From Serratia quinivorans (lineage in GTDB: Bacteria > Pseudomonadota > Gammaproteobacteria > Enterobacterales > Enterobacteriaceae), in NCBI RefSeq assembly GCF_946227985.1, contig NZ_CAMKGL010000001.1, forward strand, positions 1,178,001 to 1,242,000: a DNA stretch of 64,000 bases, in the 5' to 3' direction. Every line of letters starts with the position of its first letter. The first letter of the stretch is position 1. A program made the translations under genes and the position numbers. Positions 53,681-62,703 of this stretch are shown one piece after another. The notes beneath the pieces are model-generated. The model did no database searches. It was given only the letters and a program-made list of their open reading frames with translations, and was not told where the DNA came from.

Positions 53681-54601
53681 ATGACTTCAAATCTCACCGC
53701 AGCACAGTCTCTGGCCCTGGGCCAGGTCAGTTCGCTTTACCAGCACCCAGCACTTTCCGGGCAATCACAACCGCCAGGGCCCCTTCGCTTTGGGCTAATT
53801 GCCGATCCGCAATATGCTGATGCCGATCCCAATCTGGAATATAACCGTTACTACCGTAACAGCCTGAGTAAGCTGAGCCAGGCGATTACCGAACTGAATG
53901 ATTTGCCGCTGGCCTTTGTTGCCACGCTCGGGGATTTGGTTGACGATAACTGGAGCAGTTACGCCGAGTTATTGCCGGTATACGGGCAGTTGCTTCATCC
54001 CCATGCGGTGGTGTTGGGCAACCATGACGCCGACGTCATTTCCCGTCACCTGGCGGCTCATTCCCCTGCGCTGGCGTTGCCCAAGCACTATTATCAATTC
54101 AGCCTTAACGGCTACCGTTTTATCGTGATTGACGGTAACGATCTGAGTCTGTATTGCAATCAGGCAAACGGTGACGAGCGCGCGCAGGCGCAGCAGCTGC
54201 TGGCCCGCATCCGTGCCGAGCATCAACCACAAGCACAAAGCTGGAACGGCGCCGTTGGCGATGAACAACTACGTTGGCTGGAATGCAGCCTGGCGGATGC
54301 ACAAAGCAAAGGCGAAACCGTTGTGGTGTTCGGCCACTATCAGCTGGCACCGGCCAATGAACACAACCTGTGGAACTGCGATGCGCTGGTGGCCCTGCTG
54401 TGCCGTTATCAGGTTCGCGCCTACTTTGCCGGCCACTATCATTTGGGGGATTATGTGCGGGTGGAAAACACCGACTTTATCACCTTAAAGGGCATGGTCG
54501 ATGGTGACGATTTGCTGCCGTTCGCTATGGTTGAACTGGCAGGCGAGACACTTTCGGTCACCGGCTATGGCCCGGAAATCAGCCGGGTGCTGGTGCGTTA
54601 G
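53681..54601 (+). CDS. Calcineurin-like phosphoesterase of the ADP-ribose/CDP-alcohol diphosphatase type
   Basis: 306 residues, no signal peptide, so cytoplasmic. Metallophosphatase motifs: IADPQYAD, GDLVDD, GNHD, GHYQ and GHYHLGDY. RYYRNSLSKLSQAI after the first motif and GDEQLRWLECSL before the fourth recall Mn-dependent ADP-ribose/CDP-alcohol diphosphatases (ADPRM). It should hydrolyse a pyrophosphate or phosphodiester bond. As the last gene of the importer operon it probably cleaves the imported compound, in the place UgpQ holds in E. coli. The exact substrate is unknown. Confidence 0.82.
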   Translation: MTSNLTAAQSLALGQVSSLYQHPALSGQSQPPGPLRFGLIADPQYADADPNLEYNRYYRNSLSKLSQAITELNDLPLAFVATLGDLVDDNWSSYAELLPVYGQLLHPHAVVLGNHDADVISRHLAAHSPALALPKHYYQFSLNGYRFIVIDGNDLSLYCNQANGDERAQAQQLLARIRAEHQPQAQSWNGAVGDEQLRWLECSLADAQSKGETVVVFGHYQLAPANEHNLWNCDALVALLCRYQVRAYFAGHYHLGDYVRVENTDFITLKGMVDGDDLLPFAMVELAGETLSVTGYGPEISRVLVR

Positions 54602-54621
54602 ATTTTTGCTGCCGGTCGCAA

Positions 54622-55728
54622 TCAGGACGCCAGCCCGCCGCCGCCTGCGTAAGGGGTTTTACCGGCAATCTTCATCACCTCGGCCCCCAGGGTGACAAAA
54701 GGCGTCTGGCGGCCGGCATAAATCAGTCCACCCGCTTTAGCGCGCACTGCTTTTACCGTATCGGTGATCGGGTCAACAATTTCAGCTACCGCCTCATCCG
54801 CTTCCACCCACTCCCCCGGCTGGCGTAGCAACAACAGAATGCCGCTGGCGGGTGCGGTAACAATCTCCCCGGCAGCAAACGGCAACATGGCGACCTCAAG
54901 CTGCGGTATCGCCGGGGAAGCACCGGCAACGGCACCGCGGTGCTGTAAGTATCGATAGAGTCGCTCGGCGTCACCGCTGGCCAACGGATGGCTGATATCC
55001 CGCTGGCCGCGTAACTCCAGCGTGACCGCCATACAACCTGGTGTCATCCCCTCAAGGGCGGGATGCTCTGCGGCCAGCCGGTGCCAAGGCAGGCCGCAGG
55101 CTTCATCGAAGGAGCCACCACCGCTGTCTTGCGAAAGCAGCACCGCGCCCATATCCATAAAGCGGGCCAATGTTTCCGCCTGTTCGCTCCAGGCCGGGTC
55201 GGCGTACATATGCAGGATCGCCCGGTCGTCGCAGTGCAGATCCAGCACCACATCCGCATCACAGGCCAATAGCAACAGTTGCCTGCGCAGCGCCGTGACT
55301 TCGCTGGTGTCTGGCACCGCCTGTAAAACATGGCGCATAGCGGCACGCACCTGCGGATGCGCGGGTTCTGTGGTATTGAAATCCTGCTGCTGCAACAAGC
55401 GGGCTAAATCAGGAAAATCACGGTTAAAATTGCGGCCACTGACCAGATCAAAGCGCCCTACACCCGCGTTGAGCAGCACCTGCGCCAGCCCTGGCGGGTT
55501 GGCTACCGGGACAAGAATTATTTCACTTTGCAGTTCACCACGCCGTTCCGCCTGGCTGAGCAATCTTTTAAGATAGTGCAGCACCAGCATGCCGGGCAGT
55601 TCATCGGCATGCAGACCGGCCTGCAGGTAAATTTTTTCGCCTTTACCCGGCTGGCCGAAATGAAAACTGGTGAATTGGCGCTGCCCACCCAGGGCATGTT
55701 CAGGTAACTTATGCTGTTTACTTTTCAT
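54622..55728 (-). CDS. Succinylglutamate desuccinylase/aspartoacylase family hydrolase
   Basis: 368 residues, M14-like zinc deacylase. Metal-binding GLHADELPG (His, Glu) and DLHCDD (His), with a RNFNRDFPD substrate-binding segment. A C-terminal domain of about 90 residues (PASGILLLLRQPGEWVEADEAVAEI) resembles a barrel-sandwich lid. Family members remove succinyl, acetyl or aspartyl groups from amino-acid derivatives. Its start is only 14 bases from the divergent Lrp-type regulator, which probably controls it. The acyl substrate is unknown; neighbouring genes suggest an arginine-related compound. Confidence 0.85.
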   Translation of the reverse strand: MKSKQHKLPEHALGGQRQFTSFHFGQPGKGEKIYLQAGLHADELPGMLVLHYLKRLLSQAERRGELQSEIILVPVANPPGLAQVLLNAGVGRFDLVSGRNFNRDFPDLARLLQQQDFNTTEPAHPQVRAAMRHVLQAVPDTSEVTALRRQLLLLACDADVVLDLHCDDRAILHMYADPAWSEQAETLARFMDMGAVLLSQDSGGGSFDEACGLPWHRLAAEHPALEGMTPGCMAVTLELRGQRDISHPLASGDAERLYRYLQHRGAVAGASPAIPQLEVAMLPFAAGEIVTAPASGILLLLRQPGEWVEADEAVAEIVDPITDTVKAVRAKAGGLIYAGRQTPFVTLGAEVMKIAGKTPYAGGGGLAS

Positions 55729-55742
55729 TGGACGCCCTATCT

Positions 55743-56198
55743 GTGGAAAAGAAAGCCCGGCTTGATCGCATCGACAAAAAAATCCTTGAAATACTGTGCC
55801 GGGATGGCCGCATTTCGTATCAAAAACTGTCCGAACAGGTCAATCTGACCGCCCGCCCTTGCCTGGAGCGAGTTCGCGGGCTGGAGCGCGACGGCATTAT
55901 TCGTGGCTACAGCGCCATTATCGAATTGCCGGAGCCGGAACATGCGTTTGTGATCCAGGCGCAGATCGCGTTGGCCGACCACGGCCACTCCCAACCGGCG
56001 TTCGAGCAGGAAATGCGCAATACCCCTGAGGTGCTGGACTGCTGGCTGGTCAGCGGCAACTTCGATTTTCTGGTGCGTATCGGCTGCCGCAGCATGGAAA
56101 ACTATCGGCTGCTGGCCGATACCTGGCTGACCAGCAAAAAGTTTCGGGTGGATAAAATCGTCACCCTGACCGAGCTGCAGTCGATCAAACGCTCCTGA
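55743..56198 (+). CDS. Lrp/AsnC-family transcriptional regulator
   Basis: 151 residues. Helix-turn-helix at about 8-55 (LDRIDKKILEILCRDGRISYQKLSEQVNLTARPCLERVRGLERDGIIRGY) and a RAM ligand-binding domain after about 65. GTG at 55743 is the preferred start; a TTG at 55728 would overlap the divergent gene. Sits between the deacylase gene and the amino-acid ABC genes, both of which are likely targets. Its stop is 6 bases from the convergent permease stop, with no terminator between. Confidence 0.9.
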   Translation: MEKKARLDRIDKKILEILCRDGRISYQKLSEQVNLTARPCLERVRGLERDGIIRGYSAIIELPEPEHAFVIQAQIALADHGHSQPAFEQEMRNTPEVLDCWLVSGNFDFLVRIGCRSMENYRLLADTWLTSKKFRVDKIVTLTELQSIKRS

Positions 56199-56204
56199 AC
56201 GGCA

Positions 56205-56927
56205 TCAATCGCGGCGGATAAAGGCCAGCCAGCGACGCTCCGCCCGTGAAAACATGAAGATCAGCAGGAAAGTACACAGCAGGTAGAGCGCTGCCGCCAT
56301 CAGGAACGGAATAAAGGGTGAATAGGTGGCGGCATAAAAGGCCCGAGCCACGCCGGTGATATCCAGCAGCGTGACGGTGCTGGCCAGCGAGGTGGCATGC
56401 AGCAGGAAGACCATCTCGTTATTCAGCGCCGGAATGCCGCGGCGCAGCGTTGCCGGCAGCACCAGGCGGCGGATGATCTGCCATTGGCTCATGCCATAAG
56501 CCTCACCGGCAATCCACTCCTGACGCGGGAAGGTCTCCATCATGCCTGCCAACAGCTGGGCAACGTAAGCGCTGGTGTTGAGTACCAACGCCAGCGTGGC
56601 GCAGAAAGTGGCGTCGCGAAACAGCAGCCAGAAAGGCTGGTCGTTCTGCCAGCCCAACTGCACCACGTCGAACTGTGACAGGCCGTAGTAAATCAGCATC
56701 AACTGCAGGTAAAGCGGCGTACTGCGGAAAAAGTAAGTCACGCTGCGGATAATCCACGACAGCGGGCGCGGGCCATAGACCTGGCCGACAGCCATTAGCG
56801 CCGCCAGCAGCAATCCCGGCACCACCGATAACAAGAACAGTTTGGCGGTCATCGCCAGCCCGGTCACGTCGGAACCGTCGCTCCACAGAAAGCTCGGTGC
56901 CGCATCCAGCATATTTTGCAGATTCAT
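56205..56927 (-). CDS. Polar amino-acid ABC permease (HisM/ArtM-like)
   Basis: 240 residues with five or six membrane helices and the EAA-type loop GEAYGMSQWQIIRRLVLPATLRRGIPAL. Its ATG overlaps the stop of the upstream permease (TGATG). Last gene of the operon reading ddaH-type hydrolase, binding protein, permease, permease. No ATPase gene follows: the next gene on this side is the convergent regulator. Confidence 0.92.
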   Translation of the reverse strand: MNLQNMLDAAPSFLWSDGSDVTGLAMTAKLFLLSVVPGLLLAALMAVGQVYGPRPLSWIIRSVTYFFRSTPLYLQLMLIYYGLSQFDVVQLGWQNDQPFWLLFRDATFCATLALVLNTSAYVAQLLAGMMETFPRQEWIAGEAYGMSQWQIIRRLVLPATLRRGIPALNNEMVFLLHATSLASTVTLLDITGVARAFYAATYSPFIPFLMAAALYLLCTFLLIFMFSRAERRWLAFIRRD

Positions 56928-57619
56928 CAGCGTGCTCCTGCCGAATGTGAGGAAGCCAACGCGTAACGCCGTGCCAGTCGGCTAAAGCCCCAACTGGAGA
57001 CGGCGGTAATCGCCATATAAATCAACGCCACCAGGAAATAGAACAGGAAAGGCTTTTGCGTGGCTCGCCCGGCCTGCTCTGCCAGCCAAACCATGTCCTC
57101 CAGCCCGAGGATCGACACCAGCGCCGAGGCTTTCATCAGCCCAAGCCAGTTGTTGTTGATGCCGGGAATGGCAAAGCTCAGCATCTGCGGCAACAGTACG
57201 CGGCGAAAAACCTGGCCCGGCCGCATGCCATAGGCCATTGCCGCCTCAAGCTGGCCACGTTCCACGGTAAGAAAGGCGCCGCGAAAGGTTTCGGTGTAGT
57301 AAGCGCCAAACACAAAGCCAATGGCCAGCACGCCAGAGATGAAGGTGTTAAAACGCAGCGGCCCCAACCCCACCAGGCCAAGCAAGCCGTTGACCAGCAT
57401 TTCGCCGCCAAAGAACAGCAACAGCATGATCACCAACTCGGGAATGCCGCGCACCAGCGTGGTGTAGCCCGTCGATACCCAGCGCAACCAGCGCGGACCA
57501 AAGAGTTTGATCAGCGCATTGATCATGCCGAGCGTCAACGCCACCGCCAGTGAAACCAGCATCACGCACAGCGACAGCAACGCGCCATGTGCCAGCAACG
57601 GTAAATACTCTGCGACCAT
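56927..57619 (-). CDS. Polar amino-acid ABC permease (HisQ/ArtQ-like)
   Basis: 230 residues, about five membrane helices, EAA loop EAAMAYGMRPGQVFRRVLLPQMLSFAIPGI. RGIPELVIMLLLFFGGE is typical of HisQ-type subunits. Pairs with the next permease and with the family 3 binding protein encoded upstream. Confidence 0.92.
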   Translation of the reverse strand: MVAEYLPLLAHGALLSLCVMLVSLAVALTLGMINALIKLFGPRWLRWVSTGYTTLVRGIPELVIMLLLFFGGEMLVNGLLGLVGLGPLRFNTFISGVLAIGFVFGAYYTETFRGAFLTVERGQLEAAMAYGMRPGQVFRRVLLPQMLSFAIPGINNNWLGLMKASALVSILGLEDMVWLAEQAGRATQKPFLFYFLVALIYMAITAVSSWGFSRLARRYALASSHSAGAR

Positions 57620-57655
57620 TCATGGCCTCCCCTGGGTGACTGGATCCGAGCCGGT

Positions 57656-58429
57656 TTAGTTGCCGTAAATGTCGAAGCTAAAATACTTTTTCTGGATCGC
57701 CTGATAAGTCCCGTCGGCGCGGATCGCCTTGATAGCCCCGTTTAGCGCATCGCGCAGCGCCGGATTGTCTTTCCCCACCGCAATGCCGACGTCGGAAGAA
57801 ATGCTGCTGTCTTCAATGACCGGCCCGGCGAAGGCAAACTTCTGCCCGCGTGGGGTATCGATAAAGCTGCTGGCGGCCTGAGTGTTGTCCTGCAGTGACG
57901 CATTAATGCGCCCGGACATCAGATCCAGATAAACATTATCCTGGTTGGCGTAAGAGACAATTTTCACCCCTTTCCCGCCCCAGTGCTGTTTGGCATAGGC
58001 CTCATGAATTGAACCGGTCTGCACGCCAACGGTTTTGCCTTTCAGGCTGGCGACGTCCGGCAGCAACGCGCTACCTTTACGTGCCACCAACTGGGCAGAA
58101 CTGCGGTAATAGCGGTCGGTAAAATCGACCTCTTTCTTGCGTTCATCGGTAATGGTTAACGACGCGATAATGGCATCAAATTTATGGGCGTTAAGCGCCG
58201 CAATCATGCTTTCAAAGGGTTGTTTGACGAACACGCATTTGGCATGCAGCTGGCTACACAACGCATTGGCGATATCGATATCGAAACCGGTGATCTCACC
58301 GCTGGGTGCCAGCACGTCGAACGGTGGATAACCGCCGTCAACGCCAAAGCTGATGGTGTCGAAGGCCTGAGCCGCGGCTGGGCCGCCCAATGCCAGACTG
58401 GTCAGTAAAACTGCTAATGTTTTTTTCAT
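57656..58429 (-). CDS. Amino-acid ABC solute-binding protein (HisJ/ArgT-like)
   Basis: 257 residues. Signal peptide of about 22 residues (MKKTLAVLLTSLALGG ... AQA). Family 3 binding signatures: GVDGGYPPFDVLAPSGEITGFDIDIANAL and FDAIIASLTITDERKKEVDFTDRYY, close to the basic amino-acid binders HisJ, ArgT and ArtJ. Between the ddaH-like gene and the permeases, it likely binds arginine, methylarginine or a similar cationic compound. Confidence 0.9.
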   Translation of the reverse strand: MKKTLAVLLTSLALGGPAAAQAFDTISFGVDGGYPPFDVLAPSGEITGFDIDIANALCSQLHAKCVFVKQPFESMIAALNAHKFDAIIASLTITDERKKEVDFTDRYYRSSAQLVARKGSALLPDVASLKGKTVGVQTGSIHEAYAKQHWGGKGVKIVSYANQDNVYLDLMSGRINASLQDNTQAASSFIDTPRGQKFAFAGPVIEDSSISSDVGIAVGKDNPALRDALNGAIKAIRADGTYQAIQKKYFSFDIYGN

Positions 58430-58456
58430 GGCTGAGATCCCCGGTAAAAGAAAGTG

Positions 58457-59218
58457 TCAGAAACGCAGTGACAGACAGGTCAGGCCGCCGTCCATTTTTT
58501 TAAATTCGCTGGTGTCGAGTTGCACGATGGGCATGCCCAGCTTTTCGATTTGCGCCAGCGTTTGCGGGTAACCTTGCGGGGTGATCAGCGTATCGTTGAT
58601 CCACAGCGTATTACCGGCGTAGGACTCCGCTTCCGCAATGACGATGCGGTTAAAGCCGCTAAAGGCAGCATGGTGCTGGTAGTCTTCCGTCAGCAACAGA
58701 GTGTTGCGACCCACGTAATTGACGATCGATTTCAGGTGCAGCCCGGCGCTCACCTCAATGGCCGTGACCCGATAGCCATAGGGTTCTACCGCCGCGGCAA
58801 ATTCGCCAATACCGGCCTCATCGGTGCGAGACGTCAGGCCGACAAAAAACTGGCGACCGACCAGCAGCACGTCCCCACCATCAAGATGGCCGCGTTGGCT
58901 CATCCGCACCACCGGGCGTTCCCCTTCGAACAGTGGTGCAATGGTGGCCACTTCGCCCTGGCGGCTTGGCGCACCCGGATGGGTGATCACCGCCAGCTCC
59001 GGCATCACCACCGCCGTGTCTTCAACAAAGTGGGCGTCAGGAAATGCCGGAGCCGCCGGTAACACTGTCACTTTTAACCCCAGGCGGAGCAAAGTGTCCA
59101 CATAGGCCAAAAACTGGCGACCGGTGACGGCAATATCCGGCGCCCCCAATTGGGCGGTGGTCTGGCCGCTGGCGCAGCTATCGGCAGGGAGTCGGGCAAT
59201 GGCTTGAGTAAAGTGCAT
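58457..59218 (-). CDS. N(G),N(G)-dimethylarginine dimethylaminohydrolase
   Basis: 253 residues (Pseudomonas DDAH 254). Hydrolyses mono- and dimethylarginine to citrulline and methylamines. Guanidine-modifying fold signatures: FVEDTAVV (substrate Glu/Asp), HLDGGDVL, GLTSRTD, catalytic His in GLHLKSIVNY and the nucleophile Cys in LTCLSLRF near the C-terminus. First gene of the operon with the cationic amino-acid binding protein and permeases. Cytoplasmic. Arginine deiminase is the main alternative, but the length and C-terminal motif favour DDAH. Confidence 0.9.
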   Translation of the reverse strand: MHFTQAIARLPADSCASGQTTAQLGAPDIAVTGRQFLAYVDTLLRLGLKVTVLPAAPAFPDAHFVEDTAVVMPELAVITHPGAPSRQGEVATIAPLFEGERPVVRMSQRGHLDGGDVLLVGRQFFVGLTSRTDEAGIGEFAAAVEPYGYRVTAIEVSAGLHLKSIVNYVGRNTLLLTEDYQHHAAFSGFNRIVIAEAESYAGNTLWINDTLITPQGYPQTLAQIEKLGMPIVQLDTSEFKKMDGGLTCLSLRF

Positions 59219-59379
59219 GGGCGATTCTCTCTGTTGAAAAGGACGGTCACTGTTGTTTCGATTATCAAACAGATAGCCTTGTCAAACAGGCTGAATCCGC
59301 CCATTGGCACTCTGGATTTGCGCTGTTTATTATCCCAGCGACGACCTATTCTGCTGCGCTCAGTGCAAAACCGGCCCTT

Positions 59380-60318
59380 TCACCGCAGGGGCGCATGTGC
59401 ACCGCTGATGCGTGGCATCACTTCTTTCATCAGCTCAAGAAACTTACGCAAGCGCGCCGGATAATAACTGGCGTACGGGTAAAGCAGATAGATTGGTAAA
59501 GGTGCAGCGCGCCATTCCGGCATCAACGGCGTCAGCCGCCCTTGTTCCAGATCCTGTGTGACTACCCAGGATGACAGCATCGCCACCCCCACGCCGTTCA
59601 ATGCCGCTTTGCGTATCGCATAGAGACTATCGGTGCTCAACCTGGGCGCAATGTCAAAACGGCAGCTTTCGCCACTGACACTGTGGGTCAAGGTGACCTC
59701 GTTGCGATAAAAACTGTTTAGCGCCAGCCAGGGCAGCCGCGCCAAATCCCCGATCGTCCCCAACGGCGCATGCGTTGCCAACAGCTCTGGGGCTGCCACC
59801 ACAATACGCGGTACCTCCGCCAGCAGCACCGCAACCACGGAAGGATCGGTCACCGCCCCGACGTGGATAGCGCAGTCGACCCCTTCAGGAATAAAATCGG
59901 GGGAATGATCGTTGAGCGTCCACTCCACGCTGGTCTGGCTATAGCGTTGCAGGTAATCCCCCAGTGGCCCAATCAACTGATCCTGACCAAAGGCATGGGG
60001 TGCCCTTACCCGCAAGACACCGACCGGCTCATCGCGCGATCCGCGCAGTTCATCTTCCATGATTTGCCATTGCTCAATCAGCTTGCGTGCGTGCTGATAG
60101 CACCGTTCGCCATCATCCGTCAGCTTCATGCTGTGGGTGGTACGCTGGATTAATTTAACGCCCAGCAGTTGTTCCAGCACCTGCAAGCGCCGACTGACGG
60201 TGGGTTGTGATGTGTGCATTTGCGCTGCCGCCCCCGAGAGGCTGCCGCTGTCAACGATGCGCACCAGGGTTTGCAGCATGGCTATGCGGTCACCGTTAGG
60301 AAATAGGTTCTTATTCAT
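59380..60318 (-). CDS. LysR-type transcriptional regulator
   Basis: 312 residues. HTH at about 15-70 (LVRIVDSGSLSGAAAQMHTSQPTVSRRLQVLEQLLG) and an effector domain from about 95 (VGVLRVRAPHAFGQDQLIGP). Its divergent neighbour across 97 bases is an MFS transporter, the likeliest target. It lies upstream of the ddaH-type gene on the same strand, but with a 161-base gap. Confidence 0.9.
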   Translation of the reverse strand: MNKNLFPNGDRIAMLQTLVRIVDSGSLSGAAAQMHTSQPTVSRRLQVLEQLLGVKLIQRTTHSMKLTDDGERCYQHARKLIEQWQIMEDELRGSRDEPVGVLRVRAPHAFGQDQLIGPLGDYLQRYSQTSVEWTLNDHSPDFIPEGVDCAIHVGAVTDPSVVAVLLAEVPRIVVAAPELLATHAPLGTIGDLARLPWLALNSFYRNEVTLTHSVSGESCRFDIAPRLSTDSLYAIRKAALNGVGVAMLSSWVVTQDLEQGRLTPLMPEWRAAPLPIYLLYPYASYYPARLRKFLELMKEVMPRISGAHAPLR

Positions 60319-60415
60319 ACCTATTACGTATAACAGTTTTACCTGCGCAGGGGCTACAGTTTATGGCGAATACTGGCAAAAATAGCCGCACTTAACCACG
60401 ATTGGAATAACCACC

Positions 60416-61639
60416 ATGAGCCAGACTTCGCCCGTCCAACACACCACCTTTCCGGCCAGTGCGCTTTCAGCCAAAGTTGTCTTTCTGCTGGCTACCGGCG
60501 CCGGTCTGAGCGTAGCGTCAATTTACTACAGCCAGCCGATGCTCGGTATTATGGGCAATGAATTCCACGCCCGAGTGAGTGACGCCGGCATGGTGCCTAC
60601 GCTGACCCAGGTAGGTTACGCGGTGGGGATCCTGCTGCTGGCCCCGCTGGGCGATCGCCACGATCGTCGCCAGATCATCCGCATTAAAGGCGTGCTGCTG
60701 GCGCTCACGCTGCTGCTTTGCAGTTTTTCTTCATCCTTCCCGTTGCTGTTGCTCAGTAGCCTGGCGATTGGCCTGGCCGCTACCGTGGCGCAGGACATTA
60801 TCCCTGCAGCCGCCACGCTGGCTTCTGATGCTAACCGGGGCAAAACGGTGGGCACGGTGATGACCGGTCTGCTGGCCGGCATTTTACTGTCGCGGGTGTT
60901 CAGCGGCGTGGTGGCGGAATATTTCGGCTGGCGCAGCGTTTACCTGCTGGCGGCACTGGGCGTACTGGCGATCACCCTGGCGATCGGGGCGGTACTGCCA
61001 CGCTTTAAACCCAATACCACACTGAGCTACCCGGCACTGCTGCGTTCTTTAGGCAAATTGTGGGCAGACTACCCGGAACTGCGGCGCGCGGCGCTGGCGC
61101 AAGGATTGCTGTCGGTGGCGTTCAGTGCTTTCTGGTCGACACTGGCGGTGATGCTGGCGGAGCGCTATCAACTGGGCAGCGCCGTCGCCGGGGCTTTTGG
61201 TCTGGCAGGCGCTGCCGGTGCCCTGGCTGCTCCCTTAGCAGGGATGCTGGCCGATCGTCACGGGCCGAACTACGTCACTAAAATCGGGGCCGCCATGGTG
61301 GTAGTTTCATTCGCCCTGATGTTTCTGCTGCCGTTACTGCCGATCCCCGCCCAGTTGACGTTGATTGCACTGAGCGCGGTAGGTTTTGACCTCGGTATTC
61401 AGGCTACGCTGGTGGCGCATCAGACCATTATTTACGCCATCAACCCGGCGGCACGCAGCCGTCTCAACGCCATCATGTTTACCCTGGTGTTTGTCGGTAT
61501 GGCCAGCGGCGCGGCTCTGGGCAGCAAGATCCTCGAAACTGCCGGTTGGCCGGGCGTGGTGGCACTGGCTACTCTGGCGGCCGCAGGCGGGCTGGTACTG
61601 AGAATGTTGGCCAAGCCTGCTACACCCGCCACAGCCTGA
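60416..61639 (+). CDS. MFS transporter (drug or metabolite efflux type)
   Basis: 407 residues, 12 membrane helices. Motif A LLLAPLGDRHDRRQII between helices 2 and 3; SIYYSQPMLGIMG in helix 1 is typical of the YgaY/NepI-like branch. Divergent from the LysR regulator that probably controls it. Substrate unknown. A strong hairpin follows. Confidence 0.85.
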   Translation: MSQTSPVQHTTFPASALSAKVVFLLATGAGLSVASIYYSQPMLGIMGNEFHARVSDAGMVPTLTQVGYAVGILLLAPLGDRHDRRQIIRIKGVLLALTLLLCSFSSSFPLLLLSSLAIGLAATVAQDIIPAAATLASDANRGKTVGTVMTGLLAGILLSRVFSGVVAEYFGWRSVYLLAALGVLAITLAIGAVLPRFKPNTTLSYPALLRSLGKLWADYPELRRAALAQGLLSVAFSAFWSTLAVMLAERYQLGSAVAGAFGLAGAAGALAAPLAGMLADRHGPNYVTKIGAAMVVVSFALMFLLPLLPIPAQLTLIALSAVGFDLGIQATLVAHQTIIYAINPAARSRLNAIMFTLVFVGMASGAALGSKILETAGWPGVVALATLAAAGGLVLRMLAKPATPATA

Positions 61640-61641
61640 GT

Positions 61642-61673
61642 CATAAAGCCGCAGTGAAAACTGCGGCTTTATG
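61642..61673. terminator. Bidirectional terminator after the MFS gene
   Basis: CATAAAGCCGCAGT-GAAA-ACTGCGGCTTTATG, a perfect 14-base stem with a GAAA tetraloop, between convergent genes. A T-rich end to the stem on either strand helps release. Confidence 0.9.
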
Positions 61674-61685
61674 GGGTTGCCACGC

Positions 61686-62609
61686 TTATTTCGAGTTGGC
61701 CGCCATAAATTGGGCCAGATTATCCCGGGTGATAATTTTATAAGGCACCCAGTTGTACGGCTCGGTTTTTTGCTTTTCCAGCAGCGCTCTGGTCACCTGC
61801 ACCGCCCCGGTGGCTTGCCCCTTGGCGTCCTGGAAGATGGTCAGCGTCATACCGCCATTTTTGACAAACTGCTGACCGTCCGGGGTACCGTCAATGCCCG
61901 CCACCAAAATGTTTTTATTTTTGGCCTGATTCAACGCCATGATGGCACCAATCGCCATTTCGTCATTGTTGGCGGCGATGGCGTCAATCGGGCGGCCGTT
62001 CAACAACCAGCCGGACACCACATCCACCGCCTCATTGCGCTGCCATTTGGCGGTCTGTTTCTCCAGCACCTTCATGTCTTTATACTTGGCGATCACCGCT
62101 TCCACCGCCCGCGTGCGTTCGCGAGCCTCTTCGTTGGACAGTGCCCCCATCAGGATCGCCACGTTACCGCGGTAGTTCATCTGTTTCGCCAGGGCTTCCA
62201 TCTGCATCTCACCGCCCGCCGCCGAGTCGGACCCAACGTAGGCCATCGCTTTGCCCAGTTTCACCTCTGGCTTGCGGTTGACGAAAATCAGTGGAATGTT
62301 GGCGCGTTCGGCCGCATCCATCATCGGCTTCACGCCCTGGGTATCGACCGGATTAAGAATAATCGCGTCCACCCCGAGGTTGATAAGGTCATCCACCTGC
62401 TGCACCTGCAGCGCCACGTCCCCTTTGGCATCGACAAACTGCCCGTCCATATTCAACTGCTTGAGTTCACTGACCATCTGCGAGCGCAAAATAGAGACAA
62501 AGTTAAGATCGAAATTGGCCAGCGCTACGCCGACCTTATAGGTTTTCGCCTGGGCGCTGAAGGCCATGAGCATGCTCAGCAATATCAACAACACGGTTTT
62601 GGTTTTCAT
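61686..62609 (-). CDS. Sugar/inositol ABC solute-binding protein (RbsB-like)
   Basis: 307 residues. Signal peptide of about 21 residues ending SAQA. Periplasmic-binding-protein type 1 fold: VGVALANFDLNFVSILRSQM, DDLINLGVDAIILNPVDTQG and AANNDEMAIGAIMALNQA, typical of ribose and inositol binders. The downstream end of a minus-strand cluster with a TIM-barrel isomerase and a Gfo/Idh dehydrogenase, so myo-inositol or a related polyol is a good candidate ligand. Its permease and ATPase lie outside the window if linked. Confidence 0.88.
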   Translation of the reverse strand: MKTKTVLLILLSMLMAFSAQAKTYKVGVALANFDLNFVSILRSQMVSELKQLNMDGQFVDAKGDVALQVQQVDDLINLGVDAIILNPVDTQGVKPMMDAAERANIPLIFVNRKPEVKLGKAMAYVGSDSAAGGEMQMEALAKQMNYRGNVAILMGALSNEEARERTRAVEAVIAKYKDMKVLEKQTAKWQRNEAVDVVSGWLLNGRPIDAIAANNDEMAIGAIMALNQAKNKNILVAGIDGTPDGQQFVKNGGMTLTIFQDAKGQATGAVQVTRALLEKQKTEPYNWVPYKIITRDNLAQFMAANSK

Positions 62610-62703
62610 GGTGACATCCTGTAGGTTGAGGTATGTTTTTTTATTTACATCAAGGGATCACTGCTTATCCCGGGCAACAGGCCAATACCCGGTTTGCTTC
62701 GGT

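Noticed and set aside
59305-59321. Sigma54-like sequence TGGCAC ... TTGC upstream of the LysR/ddaH region on the plus strand
   Set aside because: The spacer is 7 rather than 5 bases, so GG and GC fall out of register, and it points away from the ddaH operon.
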